From: Pseudomonas putida | Lineage (GTDB): Bacteria; Pseudomonadota; Gammaproteobacteria; Pseudomonadales; Pseudomonadaceae | Reading direction: 5' to 3' | Length of the DNA stretch: 64,000 bases | Assembly: GCF_001976065.1 (NCBI RefSeq) | Contig: NZ_MNAH01000002.1 | Location: 62,001 to 126,000, forward strand | In this document: piece after piece, positions 53,391-61,707 of the stretch | How the letters are laid out: every line of letters begins with the position of its first letter | Numbering within the stretch: the stretch's first letter is position 1 | Program-made: the position numbers and the translations under genes | Notes under the pieces: generated by a model | What the model was told of the DNA's origin: nothing | What the model saw: the letters and a program-made list of their open reading frames with translations, nothing else | The model's database searches: none

Positions 53391-55334
53391 TCAGGCGTCG
53401 TTGATCGTGCGCCGTACCTTGTCCAGCAGTTCATTGATCTGGAACGGCTTGATCAGTATCTCCATGCCATCACCGAGAAACACCTGGCGGTTGATCGCGG
53501 TTTCGGCATAGCCGGTCATGAACAGGATCGGCAGGTGTTCGCGCCAGCCTCGCGCGATGTCGGCCAGTTCGCGGCCGCTCATGCGCGGCAGGCCGACATC
53601 GGTCAGTAACAGGTCGATGGATTCGTCGTTCTGCAGCCGTTCGAGCGCCTCTTCGATGTCGCTCGCCTGGGTGCAGCGGTAGCCGGCATCCGCCAGTACT
53701 TCAGCGACGAACATGCGCACCGACGGCGTGTCTTCGACGATCAGTACATGTTCACCACCACCTTCTGCCCGCATCGTCGTCGATTCGACCGGGCTGGCGG
53801 TGGGGTCGGCGCTCGCCGGCAACATGATGGTGACTTCGGTACCGCGCCGCGCCACGCTGCGGATGTGCGCATCGCCACCTGACTGGCGAGCGAAACCGTA
53901 GATGGTCGACAACCCGAGCCCGGTGCCCTGGCCAAGTGGTTTGGTGGTGAAGAACGGGTCGAAGACCTTGTCGATCACGTTGTGTTCGATACCGGTACCG
54001 TCGTCGCGCACCGACAGCGCGACATAGGCGCCATCGGCCAGGTTGGGATCGCCGTGGGAATAGGCAGCATAGGTATTGACCCAGATATTGCCACCCTGGG
54101 GCAGGGCGTCGCGGGCGTTGATCACCAGGTTGAGCACGGCACTTTCCAGTTGAATCGGATCGACCAGCGCGATGGCCGGTTTGCTCGTCAGTTCAAGCTT
54201 GAGGGCAATGCGCTCGCCGATGGTTCGCACCAGCAACTCCTCGAGCGAACGGATATGGTCGTTGATGTCCACGGGCCGGGTATCGAGTGGCTGCTGACGG
54301 GCGAAGGCAAGCAGGCGATGGGTCAGGGAGGCGGCACTCATGGCCGAGTTCAACGCCGCTTCGGCATAAAACTCCACCTTGTCCGTGCGAGACTCGGCGA
54401 CACGCTTCTGGATCAGTTCCAGGCTGGTGATGATGCCGGTGAGCAGGTTGTTGAAGTCGTGGGCAATGCCCCCGGTCAGTTTGCCCAACGCGTCCATTTT
54501 CTGCACCTGCAACAACTGGGCTTCGGTACGCGCGCGTTCGGCGACCTCATTGGCCAACTGGGTCGTGGCGTCGTCCAGGCGCGCCAGGTGCGAGCGTTCA
54601 CGGTGACGGTGTTCAGTGACATCCTCGACGAACACCAGGCTCAATTCCGGGGTGCGGTACGGCGAAATCTGCCACTCGGTTTCGCGAATTTCACCCTGCA
54701 CGCGCATGCTCAAGGTGCCTTTCCAGCGTTCGCCATACGCCAGGCGCAGGCGCAGTTCCTCGATGACCGCGCACTGATCGTCGGCGAAACACTGGCGCAG
54801 GGAATCCGGCTCGAGGTTGTCCTGAATCAATTGGGCGAACGCATGGTTGCATTCGTGGACCTTGAGTTGCGCATCCAGCACGGCGATGGGCGCTGACACA
54901 TTGACGAAAATCTCGCGAAAGCGCGCCTCGCTTTCACGCAGGGCATTCTCGGTTTCGCGCACCCGCAGCAAGGTGCGCAGGGTCGCCAGCAGCACATCCG
55001 GGTCCACCGGGTGGATCAGGTAGGCGTCAGCGCCGGCGTCGAGGCCGGTGATGATGTCACCGGTCTGGATTGAAGCCGCGGACACATGGATCACCGGGAG
55101 CAGGGCGGTAGCCGGCTCCGAGCGCAGTTTGCGGACGATGTCGAAGCCACTCATGTCCGGCAGGTTGACGTCGAGGATCAAGGCGTCGATCGCCACACTG
55201 GCGATCAACTCCAGGCCTTCACTGCCGGTGCCGGACTCCAGCACCTCATAGCCGTGGCGTTCCAGGCGCCGGCGCAAGGCGTAGCGTGTGGCGACGTTGT
55301 CGTCGACAATCAGCAAGCGCAGGTCACGTTTCAT
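53391..55334 (-). CDS. Receiver-PAS-histidine kinase-receiver hybrid protein
   Basis: Cytoplasmic protein of 647 residues. An N-terminal receiver (about 5-120, Asp55 in LILDVNLPD) is followed by a PAS domain (about 135-240), HisKA with His292 (GGIAHDFNNLL), an HATPase (NLVINARDAL, GQGTGLGLSTIYGFARQSGG) and a C-terminal receiver (LLLTDVGLPRMSG). A phosphorylated first receiver could gate the kinase. It is the last gene of the RsbR-led operon and overlaps the preceding kinase gene by 11 nt, so it probably receives phosphoryl groups from that kinase. Confidence 0.87.
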   Translation of the reverse strand: MKRDLRLLIVDDNVATRYALRRRLERHGYEVLESGTGSEGLELIASVAIDALILDVNLPDMSGFDIVRKLRSEPATALLPVIHVSAASIQTGDIITGLDAGADAYLIHPVDPDVLLATLRTLLRVRETENALRESEARFREIFVNVSAPIAVLDAQLKVHECNHAFAQLIQDNLEPDSLRQCFADDQCAVIEELRLRLAYGERWKGTLSMRVQGEIRETEWQISPYRTPELSLVFVEDVTEHRHRERSHLARLDDATTQLANEVAERARTEAQLLQVQKMDALGKLTGGIAHDFNNLLTGIITSLELIQKRVAESRTDKVEFYAEAALNSAMSAASLTHRLLAFARQQPLDTRPVDINDHIRSLEELLVRTIGERIALKLELTSKPAIALVDPIQLESAVLNLVINARDALPQGGNIWVNTYAAYSHGDPNLADGAYVALSVRDDGTGIEHNVIDKVFDPFFTTKPLGQGTGLGLSTIYGFARQSGGDAHIRSVARRGTEVTIMLPASADPTASPVESTTMRAEGGGEHVLIVEDTPSVRMFVAEVLADAGYRCTQASDIEEALERLQNDESIDLLLTDVGLPRMSGRELADIARGWREHLPILFMTGYAETAINRQVFLGDGMEILIKPFQINELLDKVRRTINDA

Positions 55335-56199
55335 CGGCAGGCTCCATGGCGATGGCCAGCGGGATGATCACGAAAAAGGTCGAGCCCACGCCCGGCGTGC
55401 TCTGTACCCCGACTTCGCCGCCCAGCAGCAGCGCGAAGCGTTTGCACAGCGACAGCCCGAGCCCGGTTCCACGCAGGCGTTTTTGCAGTGGAGAGTCGAC
55501 TTGGGAGAAGTCTTCAAACAATGCGCCATGTAGCTGCGCAGCGATACCAATTCCGCTGTCGCTGACGGCGAAACGTACGTAGTCATTGTTTTCCAGGCGC
55601 GCCGAAACCCGGATTTCCCCGCGGGTGGTGAACTTCAACGAGTTGGAAATGAAGTTGCGCAGGATCTGCGCCAGCTTCTTGTCATCGGTGTACAGCCGGG
55701 GCAGGCCTATCGGTTCCTCGAAGATCAGGTCCACGGCGCTGGTATCGACAATGGGGCGAAACATGCCCCGCAGGGCGGCGAACAGGTCGAACATGTCGAA
55801 CCAGGCCGGTGAAATGGTGATGCGCCCGGCTTCGATCTTCGCCAGGTCAAGCAGGTCGTCGACCATGTCGCTCAGCTCTCGCGCGGCATTGCTGACGAAG
55901 GCTACTTGCTTGTGCTGCTCGCTACTGAGCGGCCCGTCGAGTTCATCAGTCAGCAGGCTGGCAATGCTCAGGATCGAGCCCAATGGCGTGCGAAACTCAT
56001 GGCTCATATAGGACAGGAAGCGGCTTTTGAGGTCCGAGGCCTGGCGCAGTTGCTCGGCCTGGTTGTCGAGTTCGGCATACAGCGCCAGGACGCCCTGGTT
56101 GGTTTCATCCAGTTCGGCACGCAAGGCAATGGCTTCACCTTGCAAACGCGCGATCATGGCGGCTTGTTCGTCGATTTGACTCATGGGTGTTTCAGCCAT
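55324..56199 (-). CDS. Soluble histidine kinase
   Basis: Kinase of 291 residues. A coiled coil (about 10-55: MIARLQGEAIALRAELDETNQGVLALYAELDNQAEQLRQ) leads into HisKA (SYMSHEFRTPLGSILS) and HATPase (NFISNSLKFT, VSDSGIGI, GTGLGLSLCKRFALLLGG). There is no sensor domain or membrane helix, so input probably comes through partners. I use ATG 56199, which overlaps the upstream stop by 8 nt; ATG 56184 is an alternative. The coiled-coil plus HisKA type is common in Pseudomonas kinases found next to RsbT/RsbX-like proteins. Confidence 0.85.
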   Translation of the reverse strand: MAETPMSQIDEQAAMIARLQGEAIALRAELDETNQGVLALYAELDNQAEQLRQASDLKSRFLSYMSHEFRTPLGSILSIASLLTDELDGPLSSEQHKQVAFVSNAARELSDMVDDLLDLAKIEAGRITISPAWFDMFDLFAALRGMFRPIVDTSAVDLIFEEPIGLPRLYTDDKKLAQILRNFISNSLKFTTRGEIRVSARLENNDYVRFAVSDSGIGIAAQLHGALFEDFSQVDSPLQKRLRGTGLGLSLCKRFALLLGGEVGVQSTPGVGSTFFVIIPLAIAMEPADET

Positions 56200-57208
56200 G
56201 GGCTGCCTCCAGGGCAATGACCAGCACCGTGACATCGTCTCGTCCACGACAGAAATCGCGGTGCAGGATGGCGGCAATCACGGCAGGATGGCGGTGCACC
56301 AGGCCGGGGTAATCCGCAAGGTTCCAGCGCGATTGCAGGCCATCGCTGTACATGATCAACAGTTGTCCGCTTACTTGAGCATAGTCAAAGGGCTGCGCCT
56401 TTCGAAACTGCCCTCCGACGATGCCGGGGTGGGAAGCCAGGCCGCGGGATTTGTCCGGTGCGACCAGACACGCGCCGATGTTGCCGATGCCGACAAATTT
56501 CAACGTGTCGCTGCCAGCATCGAACTGGGCAATGGCCAACGCACCGCCACGGGTACCGGTCATGGCTTGATGAATGTCTTCCAGCACCAGCAGCGGTGAT
56601 GCGAAGGGCCGCAGCGCATAGGCTTTCTCGCCGGCGCGGGCGGCAAGTTCGGCTTCTTCACCGTGGCCCAGGCCATCGATCACCAGGGCGCTGATGCGTG
56701 GCCCGTCCAAGGCCAGGTGCCAGGTATCGCCGCAGGCGGGATCGTTGCGCAGCGAATGCTGGCTGACACCGAAGCGATGATCCGCGGCCTTGTCCGAGCG
56801 TGGGTACAAGCGCGTGAGCAGCACGGCACCCCGTGCATCGGCATACACATCGAACACCTCGGTCTGGCGCGACACGGCGCCCAGGCCGATGCCCTGGGTG
56901 CCACCGGTGGAAAAACCGTCGGCCAGGCATGCCTGCAGATCAAAGCCCTGGGCGCGATCGATGGCGACCATCTCGATGCCGGCGCCGCTGGCCCGGGGCA
57001 AGACCCTCAGGTGCAGTTCGCCACGGGCGGCGTGCTTGAGAATGTTACTGGCGAGCTCGGTGGCGACCAGGGCTACCCGTCCTGCATCCGTGGTGTCGAA
57101 GCCATGCTGCTGCGCGAGTTTCTGCGCGGTGCGGCGTGCATGACCGATCTGGCTGATGTCCTCGATGACCAGCGCTTGTGTCATCGAACCACCGAAATTC
57201 ATGTCCAT
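56192..57208 (-). CDS. RsbX-like SpoIIE phosphatase with N-terminal anti-sigma-type ATPase domain
   Basis: Fusion protein of 338 residues. The N-terminal half is an RsbW/RsbT-like ATP-binding domain (VALVATELASNILKHAARGELHL, then TGGTQGIGLGAVSRQ). The C-terminal half is a PP2C/SpoIIE phosphatase (ALVIDGLGHGEEAELAARAGEKA and MYSDGLQSRW, the paired Asp metal residues, then GRDDVTVLVIAL). In Bacillus, RsbX dephosphorylates stressosome proteins; this protein probably resets RsbR and RsbS here. Its start overlaps the RsbT-type stop by 10 nt. Confidence 0.85.
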   Translation of the reverse strand: MDMNFGGSMTQALVIEDISQIGHARRTAQKLAQQHGFDTTDAGRVALVATELASNILKHAARGELHLRVLPRASGAGIEMVAIDRAQGFDLQACLADGFSTGGTQGIGLGAVSRQTEVFDVYADARGAVLLTRLYPRSDKAADHRFGVSQHSLRNDPACGDTWHLALDGPRISALVIDGLGHGEEAELAARAGEKAYALRPFASPLLVLEDIHQAMTGTRGGALAIAQFDAGSDTLKFVGIGNIGACLVAPDKSRGLASHPGIVGGQFRKAQPFDYAQVSGQLLIMYSDGLQSRWNLADYPGLVHRHPAVIAAILHRDFCRGRDDVTVLVIALEAAHG

Positions 57209-57603
57209 CGGGTAATCGTTACGCGAGTACCCTTTCCCGGTGCAGTGTCGAGTTCGAATTCATTGACCAGGCGCTTGGCACCGGTCAGGCCCAGGCCCAG
57301 GCCGGAACCTGAGGTCCAGCCATCGGTCATGGCCAGTTTGACGTCGGGAATACCCGGTCCTTCGTCACGAAAGACCAGGCGCAGACCTACGCGCGGGCTC
57401 TCGTCGAGGATTTGCCAGTCCATGTCGCCACCGCCGCCGTACACCATGGTATTGCGCGCCAACTCGCTGACCGCGGTCACCAGCTTGGTCAGGTCGATCA
57501 GGCGCATGCCGCATTCCTGGGCGAGTTTGCGCGCCAGTTGGCGGGCCAGGACGACGTCCTGCTCGATGTGAATGGGATGAGTGCCGCTGCTGCGCACTGT
57601 CAT
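57199..57603 (-). CDS. RsbT-like serine/threonine kinase
   Basis: GHKL-fold kinase of 134 residues. The N box is LVTAVSELARNTMVYGGGGDM and the G boxes are FRDEGPGIPDVKLAMTDG and GSGLGLGLTGAKRLVNEF. It matches RsbT, the switch kinase that phosphorylates RsbR and RsbS and is released from the stressosome when stress is sensed. Start and stop overlap both neighbours (4 nt with the RsbS-type gene). Its downstream target here could be the RsbX-like protein or the kinases encoded by the same operon instead of an RsbU phosphatase, which is absent. Confidence 0.88.
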   Translation of the reverse strand: MTVRSSGTHPIHIEQDVVLARQLARKLAQECGMRLIDLTKLVTAVSELARNTMVYGGGGDMDWQILDESPRVGLRLVFRDEGPGIPDVKLAMTDGWTSGSGLGLGLTGAKRLVNEFELDTAPGKGTRVTITRWT

Positions 57604-57962
57604 TGCTCGCGTACTCGTTCGTGAAGCAGTTTCATCCCGCGCTCGACATTCAGCGCGGTACTGACCCCGGGCAAGGTCAGGCCAAGTTCCACCAGGGTGA
57701 TGGCCACCGCTGGCTGCATGCCGACCAGCACGGTCTGGGCATCCATGATGCTCGACAGCCCGGAGATGGTGCCGATCATCCGGCCGATGAACGAATCCAC
57801 CATGTCCAGGGCGGAGATATCGATCAACACGCCGCGGGCGGAGGTCCTGCTGATGCGCTCGGACAGGTCGTCTTGCAGGGTCAGGGCCAACTGGTCATGC
57901 ATGTCCACCTGGATGGTCACCAGCAGGAAGTCGCCCATTTGCAGAATCGGAATGCGCTCCAT
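57600..57962 (-). CDS. RsbS-like STAS protein
   Basis: Single-domain STAS protein of 120 residues. LIDISALDMVDSFIGRMI holds Ser57, the equivalent of the phosphorylated serine of Bacillus RsbS. RsbS is the scaffold that traps RsbT in the stressosome until it is phosphorylated. The gene is 4 bp from the RsbR-type gene and overlaps the RsbT-type gene, giving the canonical R-S-T order. Confidence 0.9.
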   Translation of the reverse strand: MERIPILQMGDFLLVTIQVDMHDQLALTLQDDLSERISRTSARGVLIDISALDMVDSFIGRMIGTISGLSSIMDAQTVLVGMQPAVAITLVELGLTLPGVSTALNVERGMKLLHERVREQ

Positions 57963-57966
57963 CGGC

Positions 57967-58818
57967 TCAGTCCGCCTTGCTGACGGTCAGTCCCAGCCGG
58001 GTAAGGGCCAGTTTCAGGGCGTCGGCCAGGTTGGCCTTGGTCACCACGCCTTGCAGGTCCAGGCCCAGGTGCACGATGGTCTGGGCGATCTGTGGGCGCA
58101 CGCCGCTGATGATGCAGTCGGCACCCATCAGGCGGATGGCGGTAACGGTCTTGAGCAGGTGCTGGGCCACCAGGGTATCGACGGTCGGCACACCGGTGAT
58201 GTCGATGATGGCGATCTCCGAGCCGGTGTCGACGATCCGCTGCAGCAGTGACTCCATCACCACCTGGGTGCGTTGCGAGTCCAGCGTGCCGATCATGGGC
58301 AGGGCCAGGACGCCATCCCACAGCTTGACCACCGGGGTCGACAGCTCCAGCAGCTCTTCCTGCTGGCGCTTGATCACCGCTTCACGGGATTTCTGGAAGG
58401 TGCGCAGGGTGTGCATGCCCAGGGCGTCGAGCAATTCGGAGATTTCCCAGAGTTGCTCGGCCAACAGTGCGGGGCTGTCCTGGTAATGGTTCTGCAACAG
58501 GGCAAACAGCGGACCTTTGAGCGAGAAGATAAAGCTGGCGGTCTGGTGTGAATCCTGGCCGAGTTGCGCGCGGCTATTGGAGAGTTTGTCGAGGAACTGG
58601 CGGATTTCGTCCCAGCTGGCGGCGGCAATGTTCTGGCCATTGCCATTTTGCAGACCCGAGATGACCAGTTGCAGGAATTCCGAGGTCTGCTGTTGCAGAT
58701 CCTGCTCTTTGATATTACGCGTGGCGCCGTTGGAATCGAGGCTGTTTTTCCATTCGGCAAGCAGTTGTGCCTGGTTTTTCTTCATCATATCGAGTGTGCT
58801 GGTTTGCAGTGCCGCCAT
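57967..58818 (-). CDS. RsbR-like stressosome sensor
   Basis: Protein of 283 residues with a helical N-terminal globin-like sensor region (about 1-150) and a C-terminal STAS domain (about 160-280). The STAS part keeps both threonines that RsbT phosphorylates in Bacillus: Thr215 (GVPTVDT) and Thr247 (RPQIAQT). No haem-ligand His is obvious in the sensor half. The start is ATG 58818, with AAGGAG 9 nt upstream. It is the first gene of a six-gene operon and presumably sets the stress threshold. Confidence 0.9.
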   Translation of the reverse strand: MAALQTSTLDMMKKNQAQLLAEWKNSLDSNGATRNIKEQDLQQQTSEFLQLVISGLQNGNGQNIAAASWDEIRQFLDKLSNSRAQLGQDSHQTASFIFSLKGPLFALLQNHYQDSPALLAEQLWEISELLDALGMHTLRTFQKSREAVIKRQQEELLELSTPVVKLWDGVLALPMIGTLDSQRTQVVMESLLQRIVDTGSEIAIIDITGVPTVDTLVAQHLLKTVTAIRLMGADCIISGVRPQIAQTIVHLGLDLQGVVTKANLADALKLALTRLGLTVSKAD

Positions 58819-58888
58819 GTGACTGGACTCCTTGAAAGTATGCGGCCGATTCCCCAAAAAATGACCGGCGCAAAGCAATGACATTTGG

Positions 58889-58930
58889 CGGATGAAATAG
58901 TTGTTCGCGTTCGACAGCTATTTTCATCCG
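58889..58930. other. Long hairpin upstream of the stressosome operon
   Basis: CGGATGAAATAG (58889-58900) pairs with CTATTTTCATCCG (58918-58930), a nearly perfect 12-13 bp stem with a 17-nt loop, 71 bp before the rsbR-like start. It could be an operator, an mRNA leader structure or a terminator. There is no T tract. Confidence 0.4.
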
Positions 58931-59036
58931 ATACCCAAGGACTGTAGGACAAAGACGAAGGGAACGTTGGTCGCGTGGTGGATTCGAACGGTTATGGCCC
59001 GGCTGTGTCGGTTGGGCAATGACGAACGAGGTCCTT

Positions 59037-59225
59037 ATGAAAGATGACAATGAAGCAGACGAAAACGCGAAGACCCCCGAGCCGGAAAGTGCCGACAAAG
59101 CGGTCGATCAGAAAAATGTACACAGCGACAACGACAACGAATTCAGCCCGGGCTTCAAACCCACTCCCGATCGCCCCAAAGCTGGCGATGACACGGATGC
59201 CGACATCGATACCGATGGCGGCTAG
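59037..59225 (+). CDS. Small acidic hypothetical protein
   Basis: Protein of 62 residues, very rich in Asp, Glu, Lys and Pro (DDNEADENAKTPEPESADKAVD, then GDDTDADIDTDGG at the end) and predicted to be disordered and acidic. ATG 59037 is preferred, with GAGG 5 nt upstream; ATG 59019 is possible. A strong bidirectional terminator follows. I do not recognise a family; similar small acidic proteins are common in stress regulons, which is only a suggestion here. Confidence 0.55.
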   Translation: MKDDNEADENAKTPEPESADKAVDQKNVHSDNDNEFSPGFKPTPDRPKAGDDTDADIDTDGG

Positions 59226-59238
59226 GCCGGCCACAAAC

Positions 59239-59270
59239 AAAAAGACCGCATCGATGGATGCGGTCTTTTT
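59239..59270. terminator. Bidirectional Rho-independent terminator
   Basis: Perfect stem AAAAAGACCGCATC/GATGCGGTCTTTTT with a GATG loop. A tract and T tract on opposite sides serve both the small acidic-protein gene and the convergent DUF4142 gene. Confidence 0.92.
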
Positions 59271-59284
59271 GTTTGATGAGTGGA

Positions 59285-59806
59285 CTATTTGTCCGGATGG
59301 GCGGCTTGGAGCTTTTTCGCCATATCCAGGTGTTTTTCCAGCCCCGGCAACATTTTTTGCGCAAAGCCCTTGAGCTCCATTGCGCCTTTGGTTTTGTCGT
59401 CGGTCACGGTGTTGGCTTGTTTCTTGAACAGCTCGATGGTGTCTTCGTGAGCCTTGACCTGATTGTTGGCATAGGCCGAATCGAAAGATTCATCACGCAT
59501 ATCGAGGATTTTTTCCTTGGCCTGTTTCACCAGTGTCGTGGTGTCCGGCACTTCAATGTCATTTTTTTTCGCGATGGCCGCCAGTTCATCATTGGCCTTG
59601 GAATGATCGGTGATCATCATGTTGGCGAACGCCTTGACATCGGCTGACTGGCTTTTTTCCAGTGCCAACCGGCTGGTTTCGATTTCGGCGATCCCGCCTG
59701 CGGCGGCCTTGTCGACAAAATCGTTATCGGTTGCTGCGAATGCCGCGCCCATGGTGGTGCTCAAGGCGATGGCCAGAGTGAGGTGGCGCAGGTTAAATCC
59801 TTCCAT
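59285..59806 (-). CDS. DUF4142 exported protein
   Basis: Protein of 173 residues with a signal peptide (MEGFNLRHLTLAIALSTTMGAAFA, about 24 residues). The mature part is a ferritin-like helical DUF4142 domain: FVDKAAAGGIAEIETSRLALEKS, VKAFANMMITDHSKANDEL and AYANNQVKAHEDTIELFKKQA. It is probably periplasmic; the family is linked to stress and is functionally unassigned. The start is ATG 59806 with GGAG upstream. A strong terminator follows. Confidence 0.85.
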   Translation of the reverse strand: MEGFNLRHLTLAIALSTTMGAAFAATDNDFVDKAAAGGIAEIETSRLALEKSQSADVKAFANMMITDHSKANDELAAIAKKNDIEVPDTTTLVKQAKEKILDMRDESFDSAYANNQVKAHEDTIELFKKQANTVTDDKTKGAMELKGFAQKMLPGLEKHLDMAKKLQAAHPDK

Positions 59807-60024
59807 TGGTTCTTCTCCACACAGTTATTCATGGGCGATCGAGTTGATCGTTACTCTGTGGAGGTGGCGAGCGGTGCAAAGGTTTTATCGCATTTGCGAC
59901 AGGACGACGAACGGGCACCGCTGGTCTGACAGGTGGTCGACAGAACCGACTAACCAAGGCCATTCTGATAGTTGGCGAACGCAATCAATCGCGTTTGCTA
60001 CCGATTAACAAACGGAGGTGTTCC

Positions 60025-60255
60025 ATGCCGGTGCCCCATGACCTTTATCAGGATTTGAGTTGCACAAAGGAAGAAATCCAGCAGAAACGCACCAAGGATC
60101 CGTTACTGGATTCACTGATCAACAAATATTCGCAGGCGGATGCCGAAGTCGTGAAGGCCGAGCAAGCCAAATCCAGCGATGATGCAGTGACAAAGCTCAA
60201 GGCCAAGCGCCTGGAGGTCAAGGACAAGATCGTCAGGCAACTCCAGGCGCCGTAA
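60025..60255 (+). CDS. YdcH-like (DUF465) small protein
   Basis: Helical protein of 76 residues. LDSLINKYSQADAEVVKAEQA and KLKAKRLEVKDKIVRQL resemble the antiparallel coiled coil of the DUF465/YdcH family, which usually has about 70 residues. ATG 60025 is 6 nt after GGAGGTG, so the start is well supported. The function of the family is unknown. It is flanked by two genes for small hydrophilic proteins in an apparent cluster of stress-type genes. Confidence 0.7.
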   Translation: MPVPHDLYQDLSCTKEEIQQKRTKDPLLDSLINKYSQADAEVVKAEQAKSSDDAVTKLKAKRLEVKDKIVRQLQAP

Positions 60256-60352
60256 GCCACCGACAATCGGTGGCTGAATAATTGGAACGGCGAAATCAAC
60301 CGGCACCTCGAATGCTCAGAGCCCGATAACGCGGCTTCATGCGAGGTGCCTC

Positions 60353-60583
60353 ATGTCCGATGCAAAATTCCCCAGCGAAGAACAAGGTGGCTACGACCCC
60401 ATCCCCACCCATCCAGAACCCTTGAGTCCCGGCCGTACTGCCGTCAATCCGGAGGATGAGCCGGGCATTGATGAGCTGCCGAACAATGAAGGTGCCATCC
60501 CCATGGATCAGGACGACGGCACTGACATCGATCGGGAGCGGGTGCGTGAAGAAACCGATAATGCAGAGTCCGATCCGCGGTAG
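60353..60583 (+). CDS. Small acidic hypothetical protein
   Basis: Protein of 76 residues, acidic and Pro-rich (GGYDPIPTHPEPLSPGRTAVNPEDEPGIDELPNNEGAIP, ending ETDNAESDPR) and probably disordered. The start is ATG 60353, with GAGG 5 nt upstream. It resembles the small acidic protein at 59037 in composition but not in detectable sequence. No function is proposed. Confidence 0.6.
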   Translation: MSDAKFPSEEQGGYDPIPTHPEPLSPGRTAVNPEDEPGIDELPNNEGAIPMDQDDGTDIDRERVREETDNAESDPR

Positions 60584-60587
60584 TCCT

Positions 60588-60615
60588 TGTGGGAGCGAGC
60601 AGGCTCGCTCCCACA
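60588..60615. repeat. Single REP hairpin, also a likely terminator
   Basis: TGTGGGAGCGAGC and GCTCGCTCCCACA form a perfect 13-bp stem with a 2-nt loop between the convergent small-protein and SMP-30-like genes. Confidence 0.88.
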
Positions 60616-60618
60616 GGT

Positions 60619-61707
60619 TCACTGAAGCGCCGTACTCAGCGGCAACCGCGCCATGTTTTTCGCTTTCAACGAGCCAAAATACAACCACTCCCCATATTCA
60701 CGCACGGTGGTGATCGGCGAGTAATTGCCGCTGCTGCCGTCCTGCAGGTTGGCGACCACCTTGCCCTCCAGGTCCAGCCCCAGCACAAAAGCGCGTTTTT
60801 CCACCGGCTTGGGCAGGACGGTCATCGCTCGCGCAATCATCTTGCGCACGAAAGGGTAAGGTGCAGTCTTGTCGAGCAGGGCGTTGCGCGGCGCATACAG
60901 CGCCACCCAGAACCGGTCGCGGCCATTGAAGGCCAGGTTGTCCGGCATGCCCGGCAGATTGTCGATGAACAGGTCATGGGTGCCGGCGTTCGGCCCGCTC
61001 AACCAATAGCGCCTGATGCGATACGCGCCTGTTTCGTTGACCAGCACAAAGGCATCGTCCGGACCCAGGGTGACACCATTGGCAAATTCCAGCTTGTCCA
61101 GCAGCACCGTGGTCTTGCCGGTCTGGAAGTCATAGCGCAACAAGCGCCCGTCGCCGCCATGTTCGATGATTGCCTCGCCATCCTTGCCGTAGCCGAACCG
61201 GCTGGAGGCATCGCTGAAGTAGGCGTAGTGCCCGGGCTTGTCGATCGCCACGTCGTCGGTGAAACCCAGCGGCACGCCGTTGGCGCTGGTGCACAACGCT
61301 ACCAGGCGACCCTGGGCGTCCAGCGACAACAAGCCCTTGACGGCGTCGGCGATCACCAACAGTCCATTGGGATGCCGGGCCAGGCCCAGGGGGCGGCCGC
61401 CGGTGTCAGCCAGCACCTTGGTGTCCTGGCCGTCGAGGCTGGTGCGAATGACCCGGCCATCATGCAACCCGGTGATCAGCGCATTGTTCTCCATGAGCAG
61501 CGCTTCGGGGCCGTCGATGTTTGCGGCACCGACGGGTGCCACAGCCTTGAGGCGCTGATTGTCCGCGTACGGTCCGCTGCTGAGGGAGGGGGTGGGTTGT
61601 GGTGACCAGGCGACGGGCTTGACCTTGGTCGGCATCAATAGCAGGAAGGCGCCAAGGGCGACGATCAATAGCAATACCCAATGATGAAAGCGGTTCGGTC
61701 GGCTCAC
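60619..61707 (-). CDS. SMP-30/strictosidine synthase-like beta-propeller protein
   Basis: Protein of 362 residues. One N-terminal membrane anchor or signal helix (about 9-25: HWVLLLIVALGAFLLL) precedes a six-bladed beta propeller typical of SMP-30/gluconolactonase and strictosidine-synthase-like proteins (GPEALLMENNALITGLHDGRVI, GRPLGLARHPNGLLVIADAVKGL, GFTDDVAIDKPGHYAYFSDASSRFG, LEFANGVTLGPDDAFVLVNET). The start is GTG 61707, overlapping the upstream stop as GTGA, so it is translationally coupled with the hydroxylase-type gene. It may hydrolyse a lactone or ester; the substrate is unknown. Confidence 0.8.
   Translation of the reverse strand: MSRPNRFHHWVLLLIVALGAFLLLMPTKVKPVAWSPQPTPSLSSGPYADNQRLKAVAPVGAANIDGPEALLMENNALITGLHDGRVIRTSLDGQDTKVLADTGGRPLGLARHPNGLLVIADAVKGLLSLDAQGRLVALCTSANGVPLGFTDDVAIDKPGHYAYFSDASSRFGYGKDGEAIIEHGGDGRLLRYDFQTGKTTVLLDKLEFANGVTLGPDDAFVLVNETGAYRIRRYWLSGPNAGTHDLFIDNLPGMPDNLAFNGRDRFWVALYAPRNALLDKTAPYPFVRKMIARAMTVLPKPVEKRAFVLGLDLEGKVVANLQDGSSGNYSPITTVREYGEWLYFGSLKAKNMARLPLSTALQ

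Noticed and set aside
59943..59968. AlgU-type promoter (GAACCG, then TCTGA) before the DUF465-like gene
   Set aside because: The -35 matches only four of six bases and the spacing is 15 bp instead of 16-17.
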